Assembly (NCBI GenBank): GCA_031277685.1
Contig: JAITLV010000007.1
Location: 1-47,101 of the forward strand
Length of the DNA stretch: 47,101 nt
Direction of reading: 5' to 3'
Origin: Sphingobacterium sp.
GTDB lineage: Bacteria > Bacteroidota > Bacteroidia > Sphingobacteriales > Sphingobacteriaceae
Below, one piece after another: positions 7,750-17,526 of this stretch. Within the stretch, counting starts at the first letter, position 1; each line of letters starts with the position of its first letter. The position numbers and the translations under genes were made by a program. Below the pieces are notes generated by a model. It made no database searches. It was not told the origin of the DNA and worked only from the letters and a program-made list of their open reading frames with translations.

Positions 7750-9036
7750 ATGAAACAGTACGACGCTACGGATGATTTTGACAGACAACATCTCTGGCAT
7801 CCATACAGCAGTATTACAGCCCCACTTCCAGTCTACAAAGTCAGACGTGCTCATGGCGTGTTTATTGAATTGGAGAACGGGCAACGCCTTATCGACGGAA
7901 TGTCTTCCTGGTGGTGTACCATCCACGGTTATAATCATCCCGTCCTAAACGAAGCCGTGAAAACCCAGGTGAATAAGATGTCCCATGTCATGTTTGGTGG
8001 ATTAACACACGAACCGGCAATTGCCCTGGGAAAAACGCTCCTTGACATTACAGCAGCGCCGCTCAATAAAATATTTTATGCCGATTCAGGTTCTGTTGCT
8101 GTGGAAGCAGCACTTAAAATGGCCCTGCAGTATTGGGTGGCAAAAAAAAGGTTCAACAAAACAAACTTTGCGACCATCCGTTCGGGATATCATGGTGATA
8201 CCTGGAATGCAATGTCTGTATGTGATCCCCAAACAGGTATGCACCGTATTTTTGGCAATGCACTGCCAATACGTTACTTTGCTCCCGCACCACAGATCGG
8301 GTTTGATGAAGAATGGAATGCGAGCGACATTGCTCCATTAGCCAAACTTATCCGAACCCATAAAGATGAATTAGCAGGACTGATCCTTGAGCCTATAGTG
8401 CAGGGTGCTGGCGGGATGCGGTTCTATCATCCAGAGTACCTGCGGCAGGCAGCCCAACTTTGCAAGGAAAACGATATCCTGCTATTGTGTGACGAAATCG
8501 CTACAGGATTCGGCCGTACTGGTAAACTCTTTGCCTACGAACATGCCACCGTAACTCCCGATATCCTGTGCATCGGAAAGGCATTGACGGGTGGATATAT
8601 GACTTTATCGGCAGTCATGACCACCTCAGCTGTCGCAGAAACTATTTCTCAGGGTACCCCAGGTACATTTATGCATGGCCCAACGTTTATGGCCAACCCT
8701 TTGGCCTGCGCAGTAGCTCAGGCCTCGATCAAATTACTATTGTCCACCGACTGGAAAGCGAAAGTGCGGTCTATCGAAACACAGCTAAAACGTGCACTTG
8801 CCCCAGCAATAGACTTTCCGCAGGTAGAGCATGTCCGGGTTTTGGGCGCTATCGCTGTTATTGAAATGAAGCATCCTGTAGATATGGCTAGCATACAACA
8901 ACGATTTGTAGCAGAAGGTGTATGGATAAGGCCATTTGGCAAACTAGTTTATATTATGCCGCCCTTTATTATTAGCAAGCAAGAGCTACACAGATTAACA
9001 CAAGCGTTGCTTAAAATTGTCAAAGAAATCGAGTAA
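7750..9036 (+). CDS. bioA: Adenosylmethionine--8-amino-7-oxononanoate aminotransferase BioA
   Basis: 428 residues, the family's normal length. This PLP enzyme transfers the amino group of SAM to KAPA, giving DAPA. The N-terminus has HLWHPYSSI and the signature [19 protein letters not shown]-site features are [13 protein letters not shown] (reads [12 protein letters not shown]), the Asp in [15 protein letters not shown], and the Schiff-base Lys277 in [10 protein letters not shown]. The stop and the bioF start share one base (TAATG), indicating translational coupling. Confidence 0.97.
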   Translation: MKQYDATDDFDRQHLWHPYSSITAPLPVYKVRRAHGVFIELENGQRLIDGMSSWWCTIHGYNHPVLNEAVKTQVNKMSHVMFGGLTHEPAIALGKTLLDITAAPLNKIFYADSGSVAVEAALKMALQYWVAKKRFNKTNFATIRSGYHGDTWNAMSVCDPQTGMHRIFGNALPIRYFAPAPQIGFDEEWNASDIAPLAKLIRTHKDELAGLILEPIVQGAGGMRFYHPEYLRQAAQLCKENDILLLCDEIATGFGRTGKLFAYEHATVTPDILCIGKALTGGYMTLSAVMTTSAVAETISQGTPGTFMHGPTFMANPLACAVAQASIKLLLSTDWKAKVRSIETQLKRALAPAIDFPQVEHVRVLGAIAVIEMKHPVDMASIQQRFVAEGVWIRPFGKLVYIMPPFIISKQELHRLTQALLKIVKEIE

Positions 9037-10193
9037 TGGAAAACAGTATATTACATCGCTTTGCCGATGAACTCTCTAAACTTGAGCAAACGGGAAACTG
9101 CCGGAAACTGCCCCTGTTTACACAAAATGGCAGCTCCATACTACGTGAAGGAAAAAACAGTTACAATCTCTCTTCAAACGATTACTTGAATCTGGCAACT
9201 GACGCCACTTTGCGCGAGGACTTTCTCCAGCTGATCAGCAAAGACAATGCACGTTTTGGTGCATCATCATCACGCCTGTTAACAGGAAACCATAGTCTGT
9301 ATGAGCAACTGGAATCTCAGCTTAGTCGTCTGTTTGGAACAGAAAGCGCATTGGTTTTTAACAGTGGCTATCATATGAATGTTGGTATACTTCCAGCCAT
9401 AGCAGATCGGCATACCCTTATCTTAGCAGACAAATGGGTACACGCCAGTCTAATTGATGGTATCCGACTTTCAACAGCACAGCATTTACGCTATCGGCAT
9501 GCCGATTATGCTCATCTAGAAGAATTATTGCTGCAGCATGCCCATCGTTTTGACCGTATTGTTATTGTCACAGAGAGTATTTTCAGTATGGATGGTGATT
9601 GCACAGACCTAACTTATCTGGTCCGTCTCAAACACCGCTATACCAATATCCTGCTGTATGTGGATGAAGCCCATGCTGTCGGGGTGCGTGGAACAAAAGG
9701 GCTCGGTTGTGCCGAAGAACAGGACTGTATCCAGGAGATTGATTTTCTAACCGGCACATTTGGAAAAGCATTAGCTTCCTTAGGTGGCTACCTCGTCTGC
9801 CGGCAGCCAATACGGGATTACCTGATTAATAAAATGCGTACGTTATTATTCACAACAGCGCTCCCCCCCATCAATCTGATGTGGAGTATATTTATTCTGG
9901 AACGCTTAGATCGTTTTGAAGATCGACGTCAACAATTAGGCAAAAACAGTCTATTGCTCAAGCAACTCATTGTCGCTAAAGGTTATGCCTGTTGTTCGGA
10001 AAGCCATATTCTGCCGCTTATCATCGGCGATAGTAATGCAACTGTACGCAAAGCAGAGGAGCTGGAACGAAAAGGGTTTTATGTGCTTCCGATTCGTCCA
10101 CCGACAGTGCCAGACGGAACTTCAAGAATACGCATTTCTTTAACGGCGGAGATTACAACAGCACTTATCCATCAACTTGCAGCAAGCTTATGA
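9036..10193 (+). CDS. bioF: 8-amino-7-oxononanoate synthase BioF
   Basis: 385 residues (E. coli 384). It is a PLP-dependent alpha-oxoamine synthase that condenses pimeloyl-ACP (or -CoA) with L-alanine to KAPA. Visible motifs are SSNDYLNLA, the GASSSRLLTGNH loop, VDEAHAVGVRGTKGLG, and the Schiff-base lysine in GTFGKALASLGGYL (Lys244). The bioF stop overlaps the bioG start as ATGA. Substrate choice cannot be read from sequence alone, but BioC and BioG in the same operon point to pimeloyl-ACP. Confidence 0.95.
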   Translation: MENSILHRFADELSKLEQTGNCRKLPLFTQNGSSILREGKNSYNLSSNDYLNLATDATLREDFLQLISKDNARFGASSSRLLTGNHSLYEQLESQLSRLFGTESALVFNSGYHMNVGILPAIADRHTLILADKWVHASLIDGIRLSTAQHLRYRHADYAHLEELLLQHAHRFDRIVIVTESIFSMDGDCTDLTYLVRLKHRYTNILLYVDEAHAVGVRGTKGLGCAEEQDCIQEIDFLTGTFGKALASLGGYLVCRQPIRDYLINKMRTLLFTTALPPINLMWSIFILERLDRFEDRRQQLGKNSLLLKQLIVAKGYACCSESHILPLIIGDSNATVRKAEELERKGFYVLPIRPPTVPDGTSRIRISLTAEITTALIHQLAASL

Positions 10194-10879
10194 TACTCAA
10201 GAAAATCAGCTCCGTAGACTATGTCGATCAGCTGCCTTGTCCAACACACCCCAACAAGAAACTTGTATTATTTTTTGCCGGCTGGGGAATGGATGAACGT
10301 CCTTTTTCAGGGTACGCACGACCAAACCAGGATCTCATCATCGCCTACGACTATACCTCCTTACAAATAGACGAAAGCTTACTTCATGGTTACCAGGAAA
10401 TCCAGGTTCTTGCCTGGTCGATGGGTGTATGGGCGGCGTCACAACTCTTACCGGAATTACGGAAAAGAAATTATCCGATCAGTATATGCACGGCGATCAA
10501 TGGCACTCCTTTCCCAATTGACGATAGAAAAGGTATTCCAATCCAACTATTTACCGGGACGCTGAATACCCTTACTGACAGAACACTTGACAAATTCAGA
10601 CTTCGGATGTGTGGGTCGCGGAAAATATTACAACATTTCCTGGCTAAGGCGCCACAACGAAACATTGAAAATGTTCGAAAAGAGCTGAGCGCTATTGAAG
10701 AGCAAGTGAATAATCTGCCAGACACAGCCTATCAATGGGATCAAGCCTATATCGGAACAGAAGACCGTATATTCAGCACAGAAAATCAACAACGGGCCTG
10801 GGCGCATATTCCCTACCAACTCATCGATACCGGCCATTACCCAGAAGAATTGTTCAAACAGCTTCTACATAAAGCCTAA
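10190..10879 (+). CDS. bioG: Pimeloyl-ACP methyl ester esterase, BioG type (DUF452)
   Basis: 229 residues, an alpha/beta-hydrolase of the BioG/DUF452 kind. The N-terminal FFAGWGMDERPFSGY is typical of that family. The nucleophile motif is AWSMGVWAAS (Ser77), and the late IDTGHYPEELF carries the likely catalytic His. BioG does the job of E. coli BioH: it hydrolyses the methyl ester of pimeloyl-ACP, ending chain extension and releasing pimeloyl-ACP for BioF. The ATGA overlap with bioF and 12-base gap to bioC place it inside the operon. Other organisms carry BioH, BioK or BioJ at this step. Confidence 0.9.
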   Translation: MILKKISSVDYVDQLPCPTHPNKKLVLFFAGWGMDERPFSGYARPNQDLIIAYDYTSLQIDESLLHGYQEIQVLAWSMGVWAASQLLPELRKRNYPISICTAINGTPFPIDDRKGIPIQLFTGTLNTLTDRTLDKFRLRMCGSRKILQHFLAKAPQRNIENVRKELSAIEEQVNNLPDTAYQWDQAYIGTEDRIFSTENQQRAWAHIPYQLIDTGHYPEELFKQLLHKA

Positions 10880-10891
10880 AAAACAAGTAAA

Positions 10892-11686
10892 ATGATAGAC
10901 AAAAAACGTATGATATCCCGTTTTTCTAAAGCAGCGATAAACTATCACTCAACCGCTATTGCGCAAGGTCGAATTGCTAAAAACATGATTGCGCTACTGC
11001 ACAGAACCAAATCCATAAAGGCCGATAGGGTATTGGAAATAGGCTGTGGGACCGGACTTGCCTCTCTTTTATTGTTACAACGTCTCTTTCCAAAACATAT
11101 CATCTTCAATGACATCTGTCCGGAAATGATAAACCAGGTGACAGCTCTCGTTTCACAGCAACAGAACTTGTCAAAACAGACCTTGAAGCAACACTGCCTA
11201 CCGCAGTATAGCTTTATCTGTGCCGATGCCGAAACCTGCACACTGCCTGAAGATCTGGATCTCATCATATCCTGTTCTACTCTTCAATGGTTTGCTGATC
11301 TCGGCACTTTCTTTAAACGCTGCCATAGCGCACTACAAACGGGTGGTATGCTGGCTTTTAGCACCTTTGGTAAAGAAAATATGCGAGAGGTTCGTGCGAC
11401 CACACAGACAGGCCTAAACTATCTATCCAAGCACGAACTAATAGCACAACTGCAGGCTTTAGGTTATGAAGTACTCGTTGCGCAGGAGGAACTACTCAAG
11501 CTTACTTTCGAAAGCCCATTGCATGTACTCAGCCACCTTAAACAAACTGGAGTGACCGGTATAAAAAATCACCACTGGACAAAGACCGAACTTCGGTCGT
11601 ATTGTGCCGAATATACCAAACACTATACAGTCGACACGCAGGTTACATTGACCTATCATCCCATTTATATCATTGCAAAAAAATGA
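10892..11686 (+). CDS. bioC: Malonyl-ACP O-methyltransferase BioC
   Basis: 264 residues. A class I SAM-dependent methyltransferase: motif I VLEIGCGTGLAS (47-58), acidic FNDICPEMI, CADAET and the BioC-like SCSTLQWFADLGTFF, then AFSTFGKENMREVRA. BioC methylates the free carboxyl of malonyl-ACP so that fatty acid synthesis can build the pimeloyl chain. Its N-terminus (DKKRMISRFSKAAINYHSTA) is the usual BioC opening. It follows bioG by 12 bases and precedes bioD by 130, the only loose junction in the operon. Confidence 0.93.
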   Translation: MIDKKRMISRFSKAAINYHSTAIAQGRIAKNMIALLHRTKSIKADRVLEIGCGTGLASLLLLQRLFPKHIIFNDICPEMINQVTALVSQQQNLSKQTLKQHCLPQYSFICADAETCTLPEDLDLIISCSTLQWFADLGTFFKRCHSALQTGGMLAFSTFGKENMREVRATTQTGLNYLSKHELIAQLQALGYEVLVAQEELLKLTFESPLHVLSHLKQTGVTGIKNHHWTKTELRSYCAEYTKHYTVDTQVTLTYHPIYIIAKK

Positions 11687-11816
11687 TTCGAACAAACCAT
11701 TTGTCTGTTTCGGATTGAACAAATGCAATCTTCCAATAAAAATAGGGCGCAAATTTAAGCTAAAACCTGATGGAACACAGCGTTTCCCTCAGCACCGGAT
11801 AGTAGAAAATATAAAA

Positions 11817-12449
11817 ATGAAAAACAACATTTACTTTGTATCGGGTATAGATACCGGGATCGGAAAAAGTTATGCAACAGGACTTCTTGCAAAACAGTGG
11901 AATGCAAAAGGTATACGTACAATAACACAAAAACTGGTACAGACCGGCAATATAGGAATTTCGGAAGACATCACCTTACACCGCAAACTTATGGGCATAC
12001 CCTTCACAAAAGAAGATAAGCAGAAAATAACCATGCCTGAAATATTCAGTTACCCTGCTTCACCACATTTGGCTGCAAAGTTAGATAAACGTAAAATTGA
12101 TTTTGAAAAAATAAGACAGGCAACTACACAGCTAAGCCAGTGCTATGATGCGGTACTGATTGAAGGAGCTGGTGGCTTGATGGTACCACTCACCGAAGAT
12201 TACCTTGTTATAGATTATATCGCTGAGATGGACTATCCATTGCTTTTTGTGACCTCCGGAAAACTGGGCAGTATCAACCACACGCTATTGAGTCTGGAAG
12301 CCATCGCCAAACGTAAGATTAATCTGCACACAGTTATCTATAACACGTTTCCGATACTTGAAGATAACACCATTAGTACAGATACTCAACACTATCTGCG
12401 TAATTATATTCAAGAACATTTTCCCGCAACCAGGTTTTTCACTTTATAA
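11817..12449 (+). CDS. bioD: Dethiobiotin synthetase BioD
   Basis: 210 residues from ATG 11817, which starts right before the P-loop as in known BioD proteins. The frame stays open upstream to 11673, but that extension (overlapping bioC) has no BioD similarity I can see. BioD carboxylates DAPA to dethiobiotin using ATP. Motifs are SGIDTGIGKSYAT (P-loop), QKLVQTGN (the common form is KPVQTG), SPHLAAKLD and EGAGGLMVPL. It is the last gene of the biotin operon; hairpin-rich non-coding DNA follows. Confidence 0.94.
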   Translation: MKNNIYFVSGIDTGIGKSYATGLLAKQWNAKGIRTITQKLVQTGNIGISEDITLHRKLMGIPFTKEDKQKITMPEIFSYPASPHLAAKLDKRKIDFEKIRQATTQLSQCYDAVLIEGAGGLMVPLTEDYLVIDYIAEMDYPLLFVTSGKLGSINHTLLSLEAIAKRKINLHTVIYNTFPILEDNTISTDTQHYLRNYIQEHFPATRFFTL

Positions 12450-12456
12450 TATAGTT

Positions 12457-12580
12457 GGTTTCAATTCGAGCGAACGATTTAAACCTGGGTCAGCAACCCC
12501 GACATGACCGCTCCGCACGAAAGTACAAAGGCGCTGAAATGACTTGTTCTTCCCAATATGTAACCATACTGGGAAGAACA
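12457..12580 (+). other. Three consecutive hairpins after bioD, including a 16-bp inverted repeat
   Basis: Starting 8 bases after the bioD stop: GGTTT (12457-12461) with AAACC (12481-12485); GGGT (12487-12490) with ACCC (12496-12499); and a 16-base arm (12545-12560) pairing with 12565-12580 around a TAAC loop, with one mismatch. No T-run follows on either strand. It may terminate both the biotin operon and the convergent phospholipase gene, or be a small structured RNA. The reverse strand also has a near-consensus -7 (TACTTTCG) inside it. Confidence 0.5.
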
Positions 12581-12620
12581 TCCAAACCCGTCCTAATTTC
12601 CAATTGTTGCTTGCAAAACA

Positions 12621-15134
12621 CTATGCCAACAAGGGGTCTGTCGTCATTTCCACTCCCGTCTCCAATCGTCCAGCTAGCTGCAGCCCAAAACTTGCATCAC
12701 CTAGCCCCATAATGGCAAAGTCATACCAATTGCCCTGTGCGGCAACAGCGAAAGTCATCACCAGTTCTTTGCCCGCCGCAATTTCCTTTGTTGCCGTATA
12801 GTTCTGATAATTTAAACTTTTGACCTCAACCTGAATCGTTTTTGTTCCAGGATTTTTCAACGTCAGCTGTAATTTACCTGTCGGCGATTTGGTCAGCGAT
12901 TTGAGTTCCGGCGATACCGAAGCCAGTACTGCTGGAGCATCCTTTTTTCCAGCAAATTTCCGATAGAAACCATTTGGTCCATGGAGTTCAAAGGCATATT
13001 CCTGCCCCTCAAATTTCTTAAGATCCCATTGATAGTTGAGACGATCTCCACTTTTGACAGCGAAATCCCAGTTTCGATACGTTTCGGTTTGCCCGTCTTG
13101 ATCTGTGTAGGCAAGTGGGCTATAAACGTTAAAAGGTACCCCCTTGGTTCTTTCACCGAAAAGAGTCGCATCCACTTGCATTATCAGGTTAAACTGACCA
13201 TTCTGCACATATCCACTGGCATCATGCCCATAAGGTAAGGCCGGTGACTGACGGATCCCTTTTTCCTGTACACGGTTGAATTTCGAAGTCCAAATCTGTT
13301 GTTTAGTTTGGTTCAGATCGTTAATTTCAATAAATCCACTTGGGTTATCCTTGAATTGCGCATTGTATATCGTTTCAATATATTGATTTCGTTGCAGAAA
13401 AGGAAGTTGCTCCTGCCCTTGAACAAAAGGGGTAAATGCTGCTGTCAGGTCACCACAGATCGTTCTCCGCCAGTCACTAATATTGTCCAGACGGATATTC
13501 TTATTGTATTTATGATTGAAAAAATATTCCAGAAACTGTAAAGAAGACGTGTGATCAAACACCTGTGAACAAACTTTCCCACCGCGTGACCAAGGTGATG
13601 CGATATACATTGGCACACGAAAGCCCAACCCAACTGCCCCTTCACGAGCCTGCTTCTTCGGAATCCCCTGTTTGAGTTCATTCTCAAGCCGCACCATTTC
13701 TACCTCGCTATCGATTCCTGCAGAACAGGCTCCTGTATCTTTTTTCTTTAAATCTGGAACCAAAAATGGTTTCACATGGTCGTAGTAACCGTCATTTTCA
13801 TCGTAAGTAATGATAAAAATAGTCTTCTTCCAGACTTCCGGATTTTTGGTTAGGATATCCAGGACCTCAGATACATACCAGGCGCCATACCAGGGAGCAC
13901 TGGGATGATCCGAAAAGTTTTTAGGACCAGCCAACCAAGACACCGCAGGCAATTTACCTGCATCGACATCTTTCCGAAACTGATCCAATACATCACCTTT
14001 CGGAACTTCTACAGCTCGTTTTTTTCCCTGATCCTTGAATTGCAAGGTCTCCAGCTTCCGATAATTATGATCCCCTTTATTGATAGTAAAGGCACGTTGG
14101 TGCAGGGATTTGGTCGCATCGGAGAGTTTATTATACTGATCGGCATTATATTCCTTCAGCTCAGCTTCTGCCCGTTCCAGTGCTTCACTTTTCTTCCGAA
14201 CATCGACCCGGATCTTTTCAGCCTGTTCTTCTGATTCCGGCGAACGCTCTTCGAGCTTAGCAATCTGTCCCGGCAGATCACGCACCTGAGCCGCCAGGTT
14301 GCTGACATAGGTATCTTTAAACTTAACTTGATAGGCCTGAAAAAACTCCAGCAAGTTACAGCCAAAATTGGACAGCCAAGCCCGTTCTTCTCCCGACAGT
14401 CCACCACCGCAGCTTGTTTCGTTTTGATAAAAGCGCCAATCAATCCCGTTCTTTTCCAACAGTTCAGGAAAAGTTTGCCAAGTCATTTTACCATAACCAA
14501 AATCATCATTGCGAATATTTACCTTCTGCAAACCATCCTTCATTTCGGTGATTTTACCAGTCCAGAAGAAGGAACGATTGGGTGTGGTACTGGTCATACC
14601 CGAACAGAAATTCTGGTCACATACGGTAAAAGCATCTGCAAGGGCATAATGAAATGGAAGATCTTCCCGGTTGAAATAGCCCAACGTGAGTGGCATAGAC
14701 GCATATTGTTTATTTCCGGACTGTTTTGCAGTCAACCATTGGTCGTATCTTCCCTGATTATAGGCGTCTACCTGACTTGCTCGGCTGTGCGGCAGCGAAC
14801 CCATCCAAGTAACCTTACTTTCTTTGAGATTCAACCGAAAAGGGGCAAATACCTTTCCCGTTTTGTCCGTCTGATACCATACAGGAAGACCATTGGGCAG
14901 ACGTACAGCACGTGGATCATTAAAACCACGTACCCCCGAGAGGCTCCCCAAGGTATGGTCGAAGGAACGATTTTCCTGCATCAGGATCACAATATGCTCC
15001 GCATCCAGAAAACTGCTTCCCGGTGCCGGATCTATCGCAAAGGCTTTTTGAATGGAGGCCGGCATAAAACTCGCAATACCAGCAGCTCCCGAAAATAACA
15101 AGGTCTTTCGAAGAAACTCTCTTCTGCTTTCCAT
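12621..15134 (-). CDS. Tat-exported phosphocholine-specific phospholipase C
   Basis: 837 residues. The N-terminus carries a twin-arginine signal (SRREFLRK, then a hydrophobic stretch to about 33). The phosphoesterase domain shows the family's ILMQENRSFDHTLGSLSGVRGF, the metal/active-site neighbourhood FCSGMTSTTPNRSFFWTG, and IFIITYDENDGYYDHV. The C-terminal ~200 residues look like two beta domains of the DUF756 kind found in PlcH/PlcN-type enzymes. Such enzymes hydrolyse phosphatidylcholine or sphingomyelin outside the cytoplasm. There is a coiled-coil-like insertion around 290-350 (rich in Glu/Lys/Arg). It starts at ATG 15134 and is divergent from the response regulator gene. Confidence 0.9.
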   Translation of the reverse strand: MESRREFLRKTLLFSGAAGIASFMPASIQKAFAIDPAPGSSFLDAEHIVILMQENRSFDHTLGSLSGVRGFNDPRAVRLPNGLPVWYQTDKTGKVFAPFRLNLKESKVTWMGSLPHSRASQVDAYNQGRYDQWLTAKQSGNKQYASMPLTLGYFNREDLPFHYALADAFTVCDQNFCSGMTSTTPNRSFFWTGKITEMKDGLQKVNIRNDDFGYGKMTWQTFPELLEKNGIDWRFYQNETSCGGGLSGEERAWLSNFGCNLLEFFQAYQVKFKDTYVSNLAAQVRDLPGQIAKLEERSPESEEQAEKIRVDVRKKSEALERAEAELKEYNADQYNKLSDATKSLHQRAFTINKGDHNYRKLETLQFKDQGKKRAVEVPKGDVLDQFRKDVDAGKLPAVSWLAGPKNFSDHPSAPWYGAWYVSEVLDILTKNPEVWKKTIFIITYDENDGYYDHVKPFLVPDLKKKDTGACSAGIDSEVEMVRLENELKQGIPKKQAREGAVGLGFRVPMYIASPWSRGGKVCSQVFDHTSSLQFLEYFFNHKYNKNIRLDNISDWRRTICGDLTAAFTPFVQGQEQLPFLQRNQYIETIYNAQFKDNPSGFIEINDLNQTKQQIWTSKFNRVQEKGIRQSPALPYGHDASGYVQNGQFNLIMQVDATLFGERTKGVPFNVYSPLAYTDQDGQTETYRNWDFAVKSGDRLNYQWDLKKFEGQEYAFELHGPNGFYRKFAGKKDAPAVLASVSPELKSLTKSPTGKLQLTLKNPGTKTIQVEVKSLNYQNYTATKEIAAGKELVMTFAVAAQGNWYDFAIMGLGDASFGLQLAGRLETGVEMTTDPLLA

Positions 15135-15160
15135 AATGTCTTTTTTATAATTTCGATTTG

Positions 15161-15174
15161 AATCTACTTAGATT
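15161..15174. promoter_or_regulatory. Palindrome AATCTActTAGATT between phospholipase and response-regulator genes
   Basis: Two 6-base arms with a 2-base spacer lie 26 bases before the phospholipase start, in the gap shared with the divergent two-component operon. A possible operator for either gene. Confidence 0.3.
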
Positions 15175-15294
15175 TCTTTTTGTTTCATATTTCTTCGTGT
15201 AAATCTTATGTTACTAAATTGTCTGGTTGAAATAGGTGACCTTAAAGATCCTATTGATGCGGTAGGCAAATTTACTTACTTTTACGAAACGACA

Positions 15295-15993
15295 ATGCAT
15301 ACTTTTATGGTGGACATTTTATTACTCGAAGATGATCGGGTTCTTTCTACTGAAATCAAATCCTTTTTATTAAGTCAGGGTTTCACCTGTGACCAAGCTT
15401 TTGATGGCATTGAGTTTTTGGCGCAGACACACCAAAAGAAATATGGCTTTTACCTATTGGACATCAATGTTCCAAAGATAAATGGGTTGGAAATCTGCAA
15501 GAAAATACGAAATCATGATGCATTGACCCCCATTATTATCCTTTCAGCCTATGATGATATCGATGACAAAAAGGAAGCTTTTCTGCGTGCAGCCGACGAT
15601 TATTTAGTCAAGCCTTTTGTTCTGGATGAGTTATTGATGCGTATCAATTCACTTCTTCGCCGGCAGCAGCACAATGAAAATAGTAGTCCCAAAACATTGG
15701 TGATCGATGATCTAATCATTTTTCCCGAAGAGGCCCGCGTGCTACGGGCAGATGAAGAAATCAATTTGACGCAGAAGGAATTTCAACTCCTATTGATTTT
15801 GGCGCAAGCCAATGGGCGAACTCTATCCAAGCAACATATCTCAGAGGAAGTATGGCAAAATCAATTTCAAACGACACAAAATACCATCGAAGTTTACATC
15901 AATTTTTTACGCAAAAAGATCGACAAAAATTTTGAAAACAAGCTGATCCATACCAGACCAGGATTTGGCTATTACCTTGCGGCCGATAAATGA
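15295..15993 (+). CDS. OmpR-family response regulator
   Basis: 232 residues from ATG 15295; ATG 15307 is equally possible. The frame is open further up to 15208, but the receiver domain begins at VDILLLEDDR, so the longer form is unlikely. The phospho-acceptor is Asp56 in LLDINVP, the conserved Lys is in LVKPF, and the C-terminal winged helix has LTQKEFQLLLILAQANGRTLSKQHISEEVW. It overlaps the histidine kinase gene as ATGA. The metal-efflux operon downstream, with 11-bp-phased repeats in its promoter, is the likely target. Confidence 0.92.
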   Translation: MHTFMVDILLLEDDRVLSTEIKSFLLSQGFTCDQAFDGIEFLAQTHQKKYGFYLLDINVPKINGLEICKKIRNHDALTPIIILSAYDDIDDKKEAFLRAADDYLVKPFVLDELLMRINSLLRRQQHNENSSPKTLVIDDLIIFPEEARVLRADEEINLTQKEFQLLLILAQANGRTLSKQHISEEVWQNQFQTTQNTIEVYINFLRKKIDKNFENKLIHTRPGFGYYLAADK

Positions 15994-17360
15994 CCTTAAA
16001 AAAGAAAATAGCGATCAGTTTTAGCATTGCTTTCTCCATTTTATTTGGAATTGCGATGCTGATTATCTATTATGCCAGCGTCGATTTCAGAAATGATCAA
16101 TTCCGTCAACGTCTGATCGATAAACTGGACTATATTTCACATTACATTGCCAATACTCCATACTTTGACCGCGAATCTTATAAAACCTATTTTCAGGATA
16201 TTGAGGATGGGCTCTTTTATGAAGACGTTATTATCTTGGACAAAAATAAAAAACTTATTTTCAGCACCGTAAAAGATAAAACGATTACTTGGGATCAATC
16301 AATTATCAATCGATTAGAACACGAAAAGCACATTTTCTACAAACAGGACCAATATGAAATATTAGGGAAATATTACCTCATCAACAAGCAGGTTTACTAT
16401 CTTCTGGTAAAGGCGCAAGATTATTCTGGCAACGAAAAGCTGGACCACTTGGCAATCGTATTAACGATCCTGTTTCTACTGAGTACATTACTGATCTGGC
16501 TTTTCAGCTATAATCTCATTCTTCGTTTGCTAAGTCCGTTAGACAAACTCAAAAAAGACATCACACAAATCAATGCCAGTAAGTTGACAAACCCCGTCAA
16601 ATATGCAGGCAACACAGATGAGATCGCTGTCTTGACCCAAGCGTTCAACACGATGCTGAAACGGCTGTCCAATGCTTTTGAATCTCAAAAGGAATTCAAT
16701 TCAAGCGCTTCGCATGAACTACGTACGCCATTAGCGCGAATGTCATTCCAATTGGAGAACCTCAGGCATCAACATCAGCTTGATGGGGATGTCAGTCATG
16801 TACTTGACAATATCTCCAAAGAGACACAGCATCTCTCCGAAGTCACAAATTCATTGATGCTGTTCTCAAAATTTGATTCGGAGACATTGCAAACAACCTA
16901 TCAGGAAGAGCGTATTGATGAGATTATTTTTACAGCCTACGAAAAGGTCGTTAAAGCTTTCCCCAAGCTGCAACTCGATTTTTCTATCAAAGGGGTCGCG
17001 GACCCTAAACTGACCCTATTTTGCTCTGCCCAACTAATTGAAATCGCCTTTGTCAATCTATTCAAAAATGCAGCGCTTTACTCCTATCATCCTGAGGTCA
17101 ATGTCGTTATCCATGAGTCTTCAACACAACTTAAAGTATTCGTCTCCAATCGTGGTGCCGCCCTCGGTACGAACGACCAAAAACGAATTTTTGATGCATT
17201 CAGTCGCGGGGAAAATGCCACGGAAACCATTGGCTCTGGTTTAGGACTACGGATCGTCAAACGCATTATGGATTCTCATCGTGCAACAATAAATTATCAA
17301 GCTGACTTGACACAATCCAGGCATACATTTGTATTAATATTTAAGGAATCTTCTGAATAA
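15990..17360 (+). CDS. Sensor histidine kinase
   Basis: 456 residues. Two membrane helices (about 8-29 and 154-177) enclose a ~125-residue periplasmic sensor segment with no recognised domain. A HAMP region follows (~178-232), then HisKA with the phospho-His242 in SSASHELRTPLARMSFQ, and a HATPase domain with the N box (FVNLFKNAALYS) and the G box (GSGLGLRIVKR). Partner of the response regulator it overlaps. By analogy with CusS/CzcS it may sense a periplasmic metal, but the sensor segment has few Cys, His or Met clusters to support this directly. Confidence 0.92.
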   Translation: MTLKKKIAISFSIAFSILFGIAMLIIYYASVDFRNDQFRQRLIDKLDYISHYIANTPYFDRESYKTYFQDIEDGLFYEDVIILDKNKKLIFSTVKDKTITWDQSIINRLEHEKHIFYKQDQYEILGKYYLINKQVYYLLVKAQDYSGNEKLDHLAIVLTILFLLSTLLIWLFSYNLILRLLSPLDKLKKDITQINASKLTNPVKYAGNTDEIAVLTQAFNTMLKRLSNAFESQKEFNSSASHELRTPLARMSFQLENLRHQHQLDGDVSHVLDNISKETQHLSEVTNSLMLFSKFDSETLQTTYQEERIDEIIFTAYEKVVKAFPKLQLDFSIKGVADPKLTLFCSAQLIEIAFVNLFKNAALYSYHPEVNVVIHESSTQLKVFVSNRGAALGTNDQKRIFDAFSRGENATETIGSGLGLRIVKRIMDSHRATINYQADLTQSRHTFVLIFKESSE

Positions 17361-17478
17361 AAATTAGTAGTAATATTAGTAGAATAATACCACGTTCAAT
17401 ATAAGCCCTTAAAAAATAAGCCAATAGCCAAAAAACCATAATTAACCGCCAAAATCGTTCCTTTCTCAAATTCAAATT

Positions 17479-17506
17479 TTAAGCTTTTTTTAAGCATTTA
17501 TTAAGC
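17479..17506 (+). promoter_or_regulatory. Three direct repeats TTAAGC with 11-bp period, candidate response-regulator box
   Basis: TTAAGC occurs at 17479, 17490 and 17501, each followed by 5 bases, giving an exact 11-bp phase. OmpR-family regulators typically bind direct repeats with this period. The array lies 21 bases upstream of a -7-like box and directly before the efflux operon encoded next to the two-component system. Confidence 0.55.
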
Positions 17507-17526
17507 GGCTTTTAATATTCGACCAG

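Noticed and set aside
14328..15098. 256-aa plus-strand frame opposite the phospholipase gene
   Set aside because: It is a shadow of the well-supported phospholipase C reading frame; its translation has no domain-like pattern and no start context.
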